A stretch of DNA of 64,000 nucleotides from Carallia brachiata (lineage: Eukaryota; Streptophyta; Magnoliopsida; Malpighiales; Rhizophoraceae). Both the position numbers and the translations under genes were made by a program. Shown here piece after piece: positions 12,216 through 24,090 of this stretch. Location of the stretch: contig JADCRB010000016.1 of assembly GCA_021464245.1 (NCBI GenBank), forward strand, positions 15,632,588-15,696,587, written 5' to 3'. The notes beneath the pieces are model-generated. The model saw only the letters and a list, made by a program, of their open reading frames with translations, did not search any database and was not told the DNA's origin. How positions within the stretch are numbered: the stretch's first letter is position 1; the number at the start of each line of letters is the position of its first letter.

Positions 12216-13943
12216 ACAAAGACTCCAGAATTATGCCACGCTAGGTGGGCGTGGGCTGTTGTCCTTTGTCACCACCATAACTGGCCAGACAAATGTCATC
12301 ATCCACATGAACATAAACGATATGCCTTGCAAATATTGATCATTATAACAATGCCAGCTGTTAATCGGTGTCACCGATCATTTTGTCAGCCTGCGTTCGC
12401 GACCAAGTTCTCATTATTGATTAGAAAACAAAAGAATAAAGGCATGAATCAGCCCAAACAAAAACTAAACTTAAACATAAGAAACTGATTAACTTTAAGA
12501 ACATCAAACGGTCGTCAAGTTGTGAGTTTTAATGTAAAAATAAATATTCGAGCACTCAGGTCCAACGGTTTTGCAGCATAATTTCTTATGAATTAATTCT
12601 TTTTAATTTAGTTTCGAACCTCAGATCTCATATAAATTTTAAATATAGTGACTACTCGTCCTGTTTATCCCTTGTAAATCTCTTATCATATTGGATATAC
12701 AATTTGACGTAGCCAATTCACGTACAACTTCCACGCACCAAGTATTTCTTTTGTTCAAATTCTTTCATGTGTTGATCTGCCTGCTGCTGGATTTGACTCT
12801 CTTGCATCTTTTGCACATGCAATACCCATACGGTCTCACTCTTGCCACGTGCAATTGCCGCCAAGATTAGCAGTTTGCCATATCTTCTTGCTCAATTGTG
12901 TCCGTCACCGATCCTTAGTTGTGCATCGTTGAACCGGCCAGAGCAAAGTACAATAATTCAAACACAAATAATAAATAACCTCAGATCTGAAAGATATAGA
13001 ATTGGAGATAGTTTAAGTAGTCGAAAATAATAAATATTAATTACAAGATCTAAGATTTAGATTTCAGATTTTATACACATTTTTTTTTTAGTTTAATGTT
13101 GCTATAGTAACTCTAATAAAAACAATAAAAAAATAATAATAGATAACTGGGTGGGACCTAAGATAGGACCATACGGGGTCGTTAAGCAACACCACCCCCC
13201 ACATTATTGACAACATTATGTCCCACAAAATCCACCATGAAAATTAGACAGCCAGACTCTTCCAAGGAGATGGGACCATCCATGTTCGCCACCTTTTTCC
13301 TTGGCCACAAGGCTGCATCATAGAGCTTTCCTAAGTATGTTGGTTAGTGATTGCCTCTCCAAGATTCCATTTCCAGGCCCACGATTCTTATTTTCTCTGA
13401 CAAAAAAAAAAAAAAAGCGGAAAGCTCATTTTTCTCATCCAATAGGTTGCTGACACATTTTATCCATCCCCACAAGTTATTTATTTTTTGGTTGAAAAGA
13501 TGGGAAAATATGGTGGTGCTACTTAATATCGTTAAAAGGTATAATTAATTATTCTGAATCAGGACATTCAGAAATTAGGACATTTAGAAATTGAATGATC
13601 ACAATATTATTCTTGTTAGACAACAAATTATAGATTTAATTCACTATTTAACCTGATAAAATTTAGTTATAGAATCTCTAACTCACCGTCAAACTCTTTA
13701 AATCAACTAACCCACATAAGCTGCGTATGCCTACAAGTTATTGAAAATGATGTCCCCACAATGAGCCACCGCGAAATTAGGAATGATGTCTCATTAGATC
13801 TGGATCCAAACACTTTTTGCCAGTTGTCAGCAGTGTGGTCCAAATTGAATCCCCCTTTACCGTGGTTTGCAGTAGCGTGCTTTATTCGAATGTTTGTCGT
13901 ATCAATATAATTAGGGCATAGTGTACGAATAGAAGAAATTGGT

Positions 13944-14097
13944 CAGAAGAAGTGTCAATAATGCATCGATATTACTAATTTTTGCAACAAAATTGATAAA
14001 ATATGTAACAAAAATTATCGCGTTATTTTTTGTTGCATAAAAAATTAACGTTATTGTAAAAATATTCTTTGTTGTTGCATTATTGACACTTCTTCTG
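13944..14097. mobile_element. 154-bp MITE with perfect 22-bp inverted ends
   Basis: CAGAAGAAGTGTCAATAATG... at 13944-13965 is the exact reverse complement of 14076-14097. The interior is AT-rich and itself partly palindromic, with GCAACAAAAT opposed to TTTTTTGTTGC, so a single strand would fold into a hairpin. No convincing target duplication is visible. Coding capacity is nil. Confidence 0.65.
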
Positions 14098-14497
14098 TCT
14101 TCCTCTCTCTAACTGCCAATCTTTTTCCGTATAATTATAAAGTGAAGTCAAGTCATCCTTTCGATTTATCAATGGAGCGAGCCTGTGTATTGGGCCCTGA
14201 AGAGACGAATTGTCCTCTTCAAACTAGTAGCTAATACCAACGGACGTTATGATCTATTAATTAGAGGCCGTCCGTCGTCAAGACATAAGTCTTGAGTTTG
14301 AACATCTAAGGTGTTGGGTAGAACTAAATCGATTGCATTTAAGAAAAGATGGGGCTACTCTTTGGCTTCCCCACCCCTCCCCCCCCTCTCTTTCTCAAAA
14401 GCTATAATTGAAAGTGTGGATGGAAACGAGTGTTGGATTCTTGAGCCTGAGTTGTGATTACACGTGCCCAAGTATGTTCGTATCATTTGTAGGCTTA

Positions 14498-14640
14498 GAA
14501 CAGCAAGGCTGCAAAGGTAACTCAAGTCATAGGTTCGAATAAGTGAAACAGTTTATTTGTAAGAAATAAAAGTAAAATTACATACATCTAACATACTTTA
14601 GTAGGTCTCGTACACTTAAAAATACTCTTTGTGGGTCTCC
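14498..14640 (+). mobile_element. Degenerate Au-like SINE
   Basis: The order of a RNA polymerase III B-box (ATAGGTTCGAATAAG at about 14529), then AAACAGTTTATTTGTAAG, then a string resembling 'aaggtaagactacatacat' resembles the plant Au SINE family (…GGTTCGA…AACAGCCTCTTGCA…GGTAAGGCTGCGTAC…). It is heavily mutated, and no target duplication was found. The family name is from memory of the consensus. Confidence 0.45.
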
Positions 14641-15809
14641 CTAAGTTTCCAACTTTGTCACACATGAAGTCTTGAACTGAAGTCCAATGCAACATGTAGA
14701 CTGAAGCCCAACATACACTTGCTGAATAAAATCATGCTCATGTAATTGAATGCCAATGGTTAGATAGATAGATATAGACAAACACAGGTAGAAATCATAT
14801 ATCACATAACAAAAGGCACGCCATTCATTTACAGAAAGACATTGGAGCATTGACATGTAGGACAGAGAGACATAGGGCACAAGTTGCTTGATTGAAAAGA
14901 ACTTAAGTAAATATATCAATAGTCAGAACTTAAGTGTAATTCCACCAGCAGCTGATGATATGGATAACAGGAGTTCGTTGTTACTTAATCAAAAATCTCG
15001 AGTTCAAATCTTAAGAATGTAGCCGCATTAAATACTTACTGAAAGATTTTTACTGCTTATGTGATTCTGCTTGAATCAGTCTGGATTAATCAACTTTCGA
15101 GCTATATATCGAAAAATAATTTTGGCTTGTAGTTCAAGTTGGCATTTGTTTAATACGATAAACAAATGTAATATTGAAAAGACAGTTACGGAATGAAAAG
15201 AGAAATTGATAAAGAAACATACTGTACGAAATAATCGAAGATGACAGTATTGGCAACAATCTCGTTGAAGCGAGACAAAGCATCCAGTTCAGTGGTCACA
15301 GGAGGGAAAAGAGAAGAGGATGAATTGCTACGACTTATTTCGGTTGGATATTATGTTTTGTTCTACTTAAGGTATTTCGGATGGATGGTAACCAACGGCT
15401 CTTTTAATTTTTATGCAGGATTGGTGGATTTTCTGTGATTTCTTTCTTTCTTTTTTCTTTTAACTTCTTTTTGTGTCAGGTGGTGATTTCAATATTTTAT
15501 AATTAAGAAATGTTCTATATAACCACTCAAGTTATTTGAATAGTTAAAACTAAAAAAAAAAAAAATTGAATTCGAATCTCAACCTCACCATCTCCTCTCT
15601 TGATACGAGACAGATGTGGGTAGCCAGGTGGGCGGATATAGTGGACATGGTATTTTTGGAGAGAACAGAAGCACATCGATCTTCAGTGAGAGATAGGCTT
15701 CCAGGTCAGACTACTTGGGCAAGAATGTCTAGGTTGCCTAAAAATAGCAAGCGTAGTTGACTAGTTGCACTTGCACAGCGTCAATCCTAGGCCCTTTTTT
15801 CTCCTTGTC

Positions 15810-15905
15810 AGTCTAGCCTAGTCGTTTAAAAAACCAACAAGAACATTGAAGGCAGGAGGTGATAAGGCCAAGCGGAGGTTCAAACCCCTCAATTTGGTGG
15901 TTGGA
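15810..15905 (+). mobile_element. tRNA-derived SINE-like relic
   Basis: An A-box-like TAGCCTAGTCG (about 15814-15824) is followed by a good B-box, GGTTCAAACCC (15877-15887). The spacing is wide for a tRNA, and there is no cloverleaf. A SINE or tRNA-related relic is the best reading. Confidence 0.4.
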
Positions 15906-16715
15906 GGAAATGGGCTAATGACCATCCTCGTACCAATTGTAATCTCAGCACACTTAAGAAACCAGTAACAGGGGTCGTTGGTGGCCCCATTGTGCGACAT
16001 GGGCCTTACTTACATAAACGAAGCATGGATCAGATTCGTCAAACCCTTCTGTAGATGGGCGTCATTGAATAAAAAATTGTTGCCATCAATGGTTTTTAAA
16101 TGCTCACCAGCTTGCCCCTCAAATGGCAAAGACGACTAGACCATAACATAATCGAAACAATATTTACGTGGGCTTTGTCAGGACATTTTCTTGCATAATA
16201 TTCACATTTACCCGAGTATACGCGGTAAATTGGACGCGTTCCAAGCGTGAATTTACACATTATACCATTGATTGCACATTTTTTCCTCTTACTATGTATA
16301 CTCATAGTCGGTCATATGCGCCACAAATTAATAAATTTAACTTTATGATAATGCAATATAGATCAGGCTTAGCATAATGGTAGGCAAACAACTAATTCAT
16401 GACCAAAAAATTTGATCATTATACCAAATAATGTCAACCATTTCGGGCTCTGCCAGGCTATAACAACAGCAATGTGGTTACTGACGACCAGAGCATTTCC
16501 TGTCTCATAACATAATATCCGCTCAAAATTTGGCAAAGAAGATAAACAAGAATAGGGATGCATGCCTTCAAGCAAATTTTTTAAACAGTGCATGGAGGGG
16601 GGAAAAAAAATTGTCACGACCCTGTAATAAATTGCAGCTCCGCCAGCCCCCGCTGTTGATTGCATAGTCTGTAAAAACTTGAGACCAAAATGACTATATC
16701 GCTACGTCGAGATTA

Positions 16716-18949
16716 TTATATGCTATTCCTAAAAATCTTCACTGGATGTCCTCCACCTCCGAGCTGCTTCCAGGTCACCAGGGATTTGAGAAATTTCATC
16801 ACCTGCATAGCATATTATTTTAGTATTATTGAGGTGTCCGATAACAGATCAGAATACAAAAACAAGAAACCAAATGTCTACTGACAATCAGTAGGAGGAT
16901 TTATGTAACAGGATTCTTCACCTGTGATGGATCCTTGAGAGAGTAAAATGCACTGGTTTCCTTTGGAACGGAAGATACCAGGATACCATAACCGCGATTC
17001 TTATCCCGTAACACCTGATGGAATTAGGCATCATCTATTAGTAATTCTCAAGTACTGTAGAACTTGCAAGAGTGCTGAACTGCTGATTACCTTGAAAGCA
17101 TCTTCATCGGTTCGATCATCTCCAATGTAAATTGGGAGAACATCTTCACTATCACCTAATCCTGCACCACAATTTTTCAAAAAAAAAAAAAAATCCAATT
17201 ACTATAAGAGCTATACAAACTGCTGTATCTTAAATATCCAACAGGGATGAAATTTTCATACCGAGAGATTCAAGCAGAAATTCAACAGCTTTCCCTTTGT
17301 TCCAGTCAATATCAGGACGGACCTCTAAAACCTGAATTCACAGAAAAGTAAGTCAAACGTTTCCTATCAATAATCTAATCGTCTTTGAAGACACAAAAGG
17401 GTGTATAACCTATATCAGTATCTAATTATCAAAGAAATTACCTTCCGCCCATGATTCGATCGTAAACGAGGGTATCCTTTTACAATATCATGAACAAGTT
17501 GCCCAACGATAGGCCAGTTCTGAAGGCAATCAAAACAGAAAACACCTAAAACTGGTTGTCCAAACTAATGTCACACGGTAAAGAAGAAAGACTATTAATG
17601 TCCAAAAAAGATAAGTTCGCGATATTTAATACCTTCCTATGTACGTTACGGTAATGTACAGAGGCACAAAACTTGTGATTCTCAACCTTTGTGCCTTTGA
17701 TTCCTTTAGTATCCTCGACAAGGGTTCTAAAAACCTGCAGCGAAACTTAAATTAGCCAGTTTACATTATGATGCACTAGCATAAGTTCTATATCTCACGG
17801 CATATGATTAAATGATTCTAAAAGTATCATGCACCTCATCGATCATAGGTATAAACTCTCTAGCTGGCTGGAATAGGATCACCTTCTTGCCCTGCAAAGT
17901 AAATGCAGAGATATCAGAGTGGAACTAAGAAAATCCAATAAAAAAATGCATGGGACTCGGTAAATCTGTGGTTATGTCGTAATCGTTGCATACCTGTTGG
18001 TCGGTAGATTCAATACAGTATGGATGATCACTGGACACATTTTGATTGACAGGGCACATGATGTCCATTCCATGACTACCAGCATAATAGAGTTCTGTTA
18101 GTCCTACCAGCTCAAAGACCTGCAAAGGTGCGTGAAATCAGCACCCCAGTGAGAACTATGCAGTTAACTTATATGCAAGCACAAATATTTATTGCTAGAA
18201 ACGAGGACTTGTCCACCCACCTTATCACGGCTCCGTCCACTAATAATTGCCGTTGGGAAATACTTGGCAACATCTCTTACAGCAGAACGCATCTGCAAAT
18301 AATAATTCCATTAACAGGATTAACTCCTGAGGGCTAAAACTTGAACAAAGGAATAAAACACAGAAAGTTACAAAGAATTCTCACATCATCAGACATTAGG
18401 GCTTGATCTGGATCTTCTACAATTGGAGAAAGGGTCCCATCATAATCTAGAAAAATTGCTATCTTCTTGTTTTTTGCTAAACTGGTAATTTGCTCAAAGG
18501 AGTTAATTGCCGATGGATACTTAAGCTGAAAGGCAGGAAACAGGAAAAAAAAAAAATTACAAATTGGAAATGTATATGAAGAATCAATACTTGGGCTAAA
18601 GCATAATAAACAGAAGAATAAATCTTTTTAACAAGCAGCAGTGAAGTCATCATACCATCCAGGAGCAGTAGGCAAGGTCAGTGTCATCCGGAGCAACCTC
18701 GACATTGATATCCTTAACAAGCCTCTTACGAGGCGGCGATGAGGATAGCATAGCATCTAGCCAGCCATTGGAGTTAACATCATCAAGCTTTCCAAGCTTT
18801 TTCCTAGGAATGTTGACACACTTGCTAGAGGTAAAGGATGCTCCAGATTGTGAGTAAGGCAGCAGATTAGAACGAATGCTGAGTTTTGACTTGCTTATTG
18901 GTACAGGATCAGTGAGAACAGGGGAGGTATGATTCGACTTCATGTCCAT
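16716..18949 (-). CDS. Trehalose-6-phosphate phosphatase
   Basis: Removes phosphate from trehalose 6-phosphate, the plant sucrose-status signal; a HAD-superfamily enzyme. Eleven coding exons join in frame to 396 aa: 18949-18656, 18525-18385, 18292-18221, 18119-17994, 17891-17835, 17734-17633, 17519-17442, 17331-17262, 17161-17091, 17014-16922 and 16802-16716. The start is ATG 18949 (MDMKSN...); the frame reads on upstream without another ATG. Motif I is DYDGT, D125/D127. SGR lies at 163-165. [10 protein letters not shown] runs 327-336 and completes the magnesium site. The N-terminal start ([15 protein letters not shown]) resembles Arabidopsis TPPF/TPPG. The N-terminal 98 residues, Ser-rich, are the variable region of the family, and the length is normal. 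The leader contains a 24-codon uORF and probably a 2.4-kb intron. Confidence 0.95.
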
Positions 18950-19052
18950 TGGACCCGGATCAAACAAAAGAACTTCTTAAACTACAATTCAAGTATAGGA
19001 AAACTAGCAACACTTGGACAAACACAGGTTTATGCGCCTCGTATAAATCCTT

Positions 19053-19127
19053 TTACCCAACACTTTTATCAATGAAAAACCACCTTTTCAATGTTTTCTT
19101 ATCACTGCTGCTAGGAAAACTGTCCAT
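19053..19127 (-). CDS. uORF peptide (24 aa) in the TPP leader
   Basis: It begins at the only ATG seen in the predicted leader, at 19127, and ends TAA at 19053. That is 103 bases before the TPP start. The peptide starts MDSFPSSSDKK, has a central TLKRWFF segment and ends IDKSVG. It does not overlap the main frame. Arabidopsis TPPF and TPPG are annotated with conserved-peptide uORFs (CPuORF26/27, from memory), so this is probably the same class. I could not compare the peptides. Such uORFs usually restrain translation of the main frame, sometimes in response to a metabolite; that role here is inference. Confidence 0.65.
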   Translation of the reverse strand: MDSFPSSSDKKTLKRWFFIDKSVG

Positions 19128-19141
19128 CAAGTGAAGACTTC

Positions 19142-21533
19142 CTGAAAACTAGTATCTACACACAAAAAAAAAAAAAAGCATTAAATTGAAATCTATATCT
19201 TGCTCCAAAATTTTTTCCACCACTCAAACTTGCTGAGCAAACCATTAGAGTAATACATACCTTCTCATCTCCGACACCGCACCACATTTATAGTAAGTGG
19301 CCGACCATCTTTGCACAAGAAAGTTTTCGATTAAGGGAATGGTATGTATCTGCTTCAAAGAATGGTAAAAAGAGCCGAGTTATATCTCCATTAACTCTGC
19401 CTTCCAAAATAAAGAAGACTGCTTTCTCACAAAAGCAACATAGGACAACTATGAGGAGAAAATTCTGAACAAAATTGTTCAAGGTGCATTCCCTGAATTT
19501 TAAGAGTTCACAGTCAGTAAAGTGATCAAGGGAGCAAAATATGGAATTTGATTGATTCCATAAATTGACAAACTCACTTGTCAAAATCGATATCTAAGTC
19601 ACTAATCCTAATTCTGACTTGATACTAAAACAGCAAACATCACTATCTTACGGCCATAGTTATCAGAAATTTTGAGAATTGAAACCATATGATGTTACTA
19701 CAGAAAGGACTAAGACAGGAGCTATCTCAATGTTTCAAAACAGAAACATAGACCAAATCCAGATACAAAGTAATAGAAAGATTAGGCATTTAACCTCAGG
19801 AAAACACTTACCACCTAGCAATGAAAATTTTAGCTTGTTTTCAAGATGTTAGATTAGCATTAAGAAACGATTTTGATTTGGACTATAGTTTCACACGTGT
19901 GAACGCGTGCGTGAGCCGCTAGACTTGTGAACACATCTTCCTAACAAGGAAACCAGTTGAGGATTACTAATATCCCACATTGGCTCTAAACAACTACTGC
20001 CATTTTAGAAACATAAGAATACTAACACTCTACAGTGTGTAAGGCTATAAATATGATTAAAATCACATCATAAAACAACATAACTCAAATTAATTTATCA
20101 CAAACTACATCCAGACATAAATATATTCATAAATATTTCCAACTTAGTCACTATAGAACATGGGGTGCCACTATGGGTCAGACGCGACATACTAAAAAAA
20201 AAAAAAAACAAATATATGATCTGACCAATCTACACAGCAAGAAATACACATGATTGAATAAAACACAAGTGCATGCTGCGAAATGACCATATTCGTCTAT
20301 TAATTATATATGTCTGTATATGTCTATGATTCAAACGGTGGGTCTAGGTAGGTCCGTAGAAATTTGTCACACTTTTTAGATCTAATGCATCACTTTCAAA
20401 GCTAAGCATAAGAACAAACAATTATAACTATTGAAGCAAAAATATTTAAAATTTGATGTTGCCTGCTGTGACAAGACACTGCAACTAACATACGACCTTA
20501 AATTTGGTTCCCAACCACGATATAATATTCAAGCAAGCATACAAGAATAGCCTTGCTTGCATTACATCAAATCATTGGCCACTAATCAATAAAAGAACAT
20601 CATGGAATAACCAAAACACTATTACTAAGCAAAACATTATCGTATCATAGCATAAAAATGAAGGGAGTCCAAATTAAACAAACATCATAAAGATATCTCC
20701 ATTACAAGAAAACGATTGGGCCACATCAAGAGAAAGCGATTAGGACACGTTTCCAAACCTCAACTGATTTACCTTCCTAAAAGCAAACGACAAAAAATGG
20801 TGTTTCGAATAAGGAACAATATAAAAATGGGCTGTCAAAATCATCTTCTCTTCTGTATAATTTTTATGTAAAATTTTTTTGTAAAGGATCCCAATTTTAT
20901 ATGGTTGAAATATATATTAACCCAAAAACAATAAATCACAGCTATTCAAAAAAAAAAAAAAAAAAAAAAAGGTCAGACACCATATTGTCTTTAGACCCCC
21001 AAAATAAGACAGAAAAATAAGTGCATAAAATCTTATGGCAATGTGGCCACACAAACCATGAAAGCTTCACTTACAAATTAATCCCAAAAAAAAAGTTTTG
21101 AACTTGAGAATGAAAAAACATAAAAATTCATCTTTAGATCATGGGCTCTGCATGCCTGACCAGAGAAAGGTAGCTAAAAGCACAAAGTCTAAACAAAGAT
21201 GGGAGATCTCACCAAAGGTGCCATCTTTATGCATGTTGTTGATAAAGATTACAACACCATTGCTCATAAGAGATCAACCAAAAAAAAAAAAATCGAACCA
21301 AACATGACCAATCCATGTGTCAATAAAACATGGGTATCCTCCCCTTTATCATTTTTTTCTCTCTCTTTTTCCTGTTAACCAAACAGAAAATCATATCTTA
21401 AAAAAAAAGTGAAATCATAAAAATCAAAACAAACCTCAAGACCCCCATGATTTCAAAAAGAATAAATAGGAAAGATGAGAAACAATATAAAGACGATTGA
21501 AAGAAAGAATTAAATAAAAGAAAGAGAAATCAC
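19142..21533 (-). other. Probable leader intron of the TPP gene
   Basis: On the minus strand a donor reads ttaagag|gtgattt at 21534/21533. A polypyrimidine tract followed by ttttcag|gaagtc ends the intron at 19142/19141. Splicing would join a short CT-rich leader exon (about 21534-21630) to the exon carrying the uORF and start codon. The 2.4-kb interval has no recognisable gene. Long leader introns are common in plant regulatory genes. Inferred from splice signals only. Confidence 0.5.
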
Positions 21534-21659
21534 CTCTTAAAAGGAAACAAGAGTTATATTTGCAGTCAAGGCAGAACCTAGAGAGAGAAAGAGATATAGA
21601 GAGAGAAACAAAAAAAGAAAGGAAAAAGAAGGGAAAGAATTGCAGCCAAAAAGAATGGG

Positions 21660-21667
21660 TATTTATA
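21660..21667 (-). promoter_or_regulatory. Probable TATA box of the TPP gene
   Basis: The minus strand reads CTCTATAAATACCC. Start of transcription would fall near 21630, just before a CT-rich stretch (21570-21650) typical of plant leaders. Confidence 0.55.
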
Positions 21668-22263
21668 GAGTTTGAGAGCCCGTCGGAAGCCGTGGTTAAC
21701 TAGGTTACCAACCTTAAACCTGCGGGTTGTTGAAGCAGAAAATTAAAATTAAAATTAAATAAAAAAAATAATTCTTAAAATTTTCCGAAAAAAAAAAAGA
21801 AAAAAAATGAAATTTGTTCTTTTTTTTTTTTTTTTTTTTGGGAATATTATTAAGCAAAAATTAAAAAAAAATAAAAGAGTGAAATAATAAGAACTGGAAA
21901 ATGGTGGCAGGTTAAATTAATATTGGTTGCAGACAAGGCAACACGTATATTTTACAAGTATTAAAATTGTGCCATCTGTCATGGGGTGACGTGGACACAT
22001 GTCAGCGTGGACCCCATCATGATTTCACGGTCAGGATTTGACGTTCGTGTCGCTTTCGTGCATAGTTGGCCGCTTGTTTTTGGGTTAAACTATGTTTTTC
22101 ATTTTTTTAAAAAAATTGTTGCTAAACCTTTTTCTTTTTCTCTTTTAATAATTTTTAAATATTATTATTCGTTTTATTTTCCTATAGTTAAAATGAGATT
22201 CAACTTACAAATTAAGCTAAAAATGTTGATTTTAATACTACCGAACGTGGTCCAATTAAATGT

Positions 22264-22750
22264 CTGTATAATTTAATGCATACAATTAGACGTAATGTAA
22301 TATTACAAGTACAACCATCTGATCAATCGATAATTCTACGTTAAATAAATCCAGTATTAAAAGCAAGTGTCCGTTTAATGCATACGATTACACGTGATTA
22401 TATGTGAAAAAACGTCTGATCCATCGATAGATTGTACAGTATACAAATTAAGTATTGAAAATAAATGTTTATTTACTGCAAACAATTCCATAAGACACTA
22501 AACATAGATATAACTGTATTATTAATAAATTACATGGTATGCAAAAAATAATAGCTTATTCAATGAAATACAATTACGCGGGACAATACGTGTACAACCA
22601 TCTGATTGATCGAAAGGCTATCCGACATGTAATTCAAATATTAATTGTAAATTTTTATTTAATGCAAACGATTACAAATGACAAATTGATGAATAAATTG
22701 TATGTTATGACCTCATAATTAAATAGTTTGAAATATGTGTTACTATGTGC
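22264..22750. repeat. Degenerate tandem array, about five units of 90-108 bp
   Basis: Units begin near 22264, 22372, 22470, 22559 and 22657. Their common opening is a TTTAATGCATACGATTACA-like string. Units 1, 2 and 4 also share (ACAACC)ATCTGATCxATCGAT followed by an AGTATTxAAA-like segment. Units are strongly diverged, so the array is old. No coding potential. Confidence 0.6.
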
Positions 22751-22791
22751 AAATACTTGTAACAACGGAAATCCAAAAACAAACAAAAAAA

Positions 22792-22836
22792 AGTAACGTA
22801 TTGTTTTTTTTTTTTTGATACATAGTAACGTATTGT
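22792..22836 (-). mobile_element. Poly(T)-core micro-insertion with target duplication
   Basis: The 13-base direct repeat AGTAACGTATTGT (22792-22804 and 22824-22836) flanks a run of T followed by gatacat. Read on the minus strand it is atgtatc plus poly(A). Same class as 1604-1644. Confidence 0.55.
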
Positions 22837-23924
22837 AATTAATGAATCCTTGATTTCTTTCTTTGGTTGTGGTCATGTGTTTGACATGACATAATATACT
22901 AAAGACTAAAGTTGGCTAGTTGAAAAGGATTAATTAATAAATTGTTTTTTTTTCACAAAATAATTGTGGTTTAAAATAATTGGTAATTTTCTCTAAATTC
23001 TTAACTCTTCTTACAACTAAATAAATGCTTGATAAAAAAAAAACAAATAATTTATTATTAGATGGAGAGAGAAAACAATTGGGAGAGTAGGCAGGGAGAA
23101 CTTAGTTACAAGTGGAACCTAGATAAAAAAAATAATGATAAAATACTGAAAATTCTAAATTCTAAGTTTTTATTCCTAATCTCAAAACAAAAGAATGTCA
23201 ATAATATAAGGTGTTTACTAATTTTATTTTTTCTTTTTGCGAGTAAAACTCACTCATAATCTAATGTAAAATTCACTCATAATTTAACACCGCATAAATT
23301 TATTTTTCATTTTTTTATTTAAGTGAACCTCATTTATTGTGTGGTATAAGATTATAAATCAGTTATATCTACTAAAAATTATGTGTCAAAATTTTAAAAT
23401 TTAAATTTTTTGTCATGATTTTAAAATACGCACATCACAAATAGAATCAATATGCAACAAGATTGATAACAGTGTGCAATAGGTAGTGGTATTTCAAAAG
23501 TTAAAAATTTTGAAAATTATTTTTAAATTTTGAATTCTAATTTTAAGAAGAAAATATGAAATTTTTGAAAATAAAAGAAAATTTATTCCTATGGTATAAT
23601 ATACCTCCTACCAAATAAAATAAAAAAAGTGTGCAACAAGTATTACTTATGTACATTAATAAATGTTTTATAAGTAACATTATGTGGTTTCAGAAAAGTA
23701 ACGATAATTAACTATACAATTTCATCTAATAATTCTAATAATTTATTATTTTTTAAAACATTTAATTATTTAACGATAAATATCATTTTTATAACGATTT
23801 TAAAAATGTATAAATAAAGCCACCATGTTCATATTTTATTATGTGTACCCACCACATCACTCAACTACTCTGAATTTCTTTATTCAACTCGTCTTTTTTG
23901 AAAATGAATAAATACATGAAAATA

Positions 23925-24090
23925 GGCTGCGCTCGTGGAATGGCCGACGCCGGTTACCAAGTCACGTGCTCCTCGTTCAAACAAAAGGGAGCTTACTTTT
24001 CAATCGAGCAAGAAGCCCGCGCCCCTCATCCTAGCTGGTAAAGCCGCTTTATGTGCAACGGTCCGCCTGGTTCACCTAAAGTTCGGGTTT
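23925..24090. other. GC-rich islet of possible organellar origin
   Basis: About 165 bases (…GGCTGCGCTCGTGGAATGG…) are markedly GC-richer than the surrounding DNA and lack poly(A) runs. The texture is like plant mitochondrial intergenic DNA. I cannot identify a source, and no tRNA or gene is recognised. Confidence 0.25.

Larger units (their letters stand above)
7803..13943. other. Intergenic region upstream of invertase
   Basis: No intact gene is seen. It contains an (AAT)n microsatellite (8023-8049), a short element-like segment with similar ends near 9113-9221, shuffled micro-duplications (10048-10156) and a LINE RNase H relic (11870-12215). Open frames here are short, run through homopolymers and match no family I recognise. 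Confidence 0.5.
14098..16715. other. Intergenic region downstream of the TPP gene
   Basis: No gene is recognised. It holds two tRNA-derived SINE-like relics (described separately) and a third possible one near 14960-15060 (B-box-like GAGTTCAAATC). The last few hundred bases before 16716 include the TPP 3' untranslated region. Confidence 0.45.
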
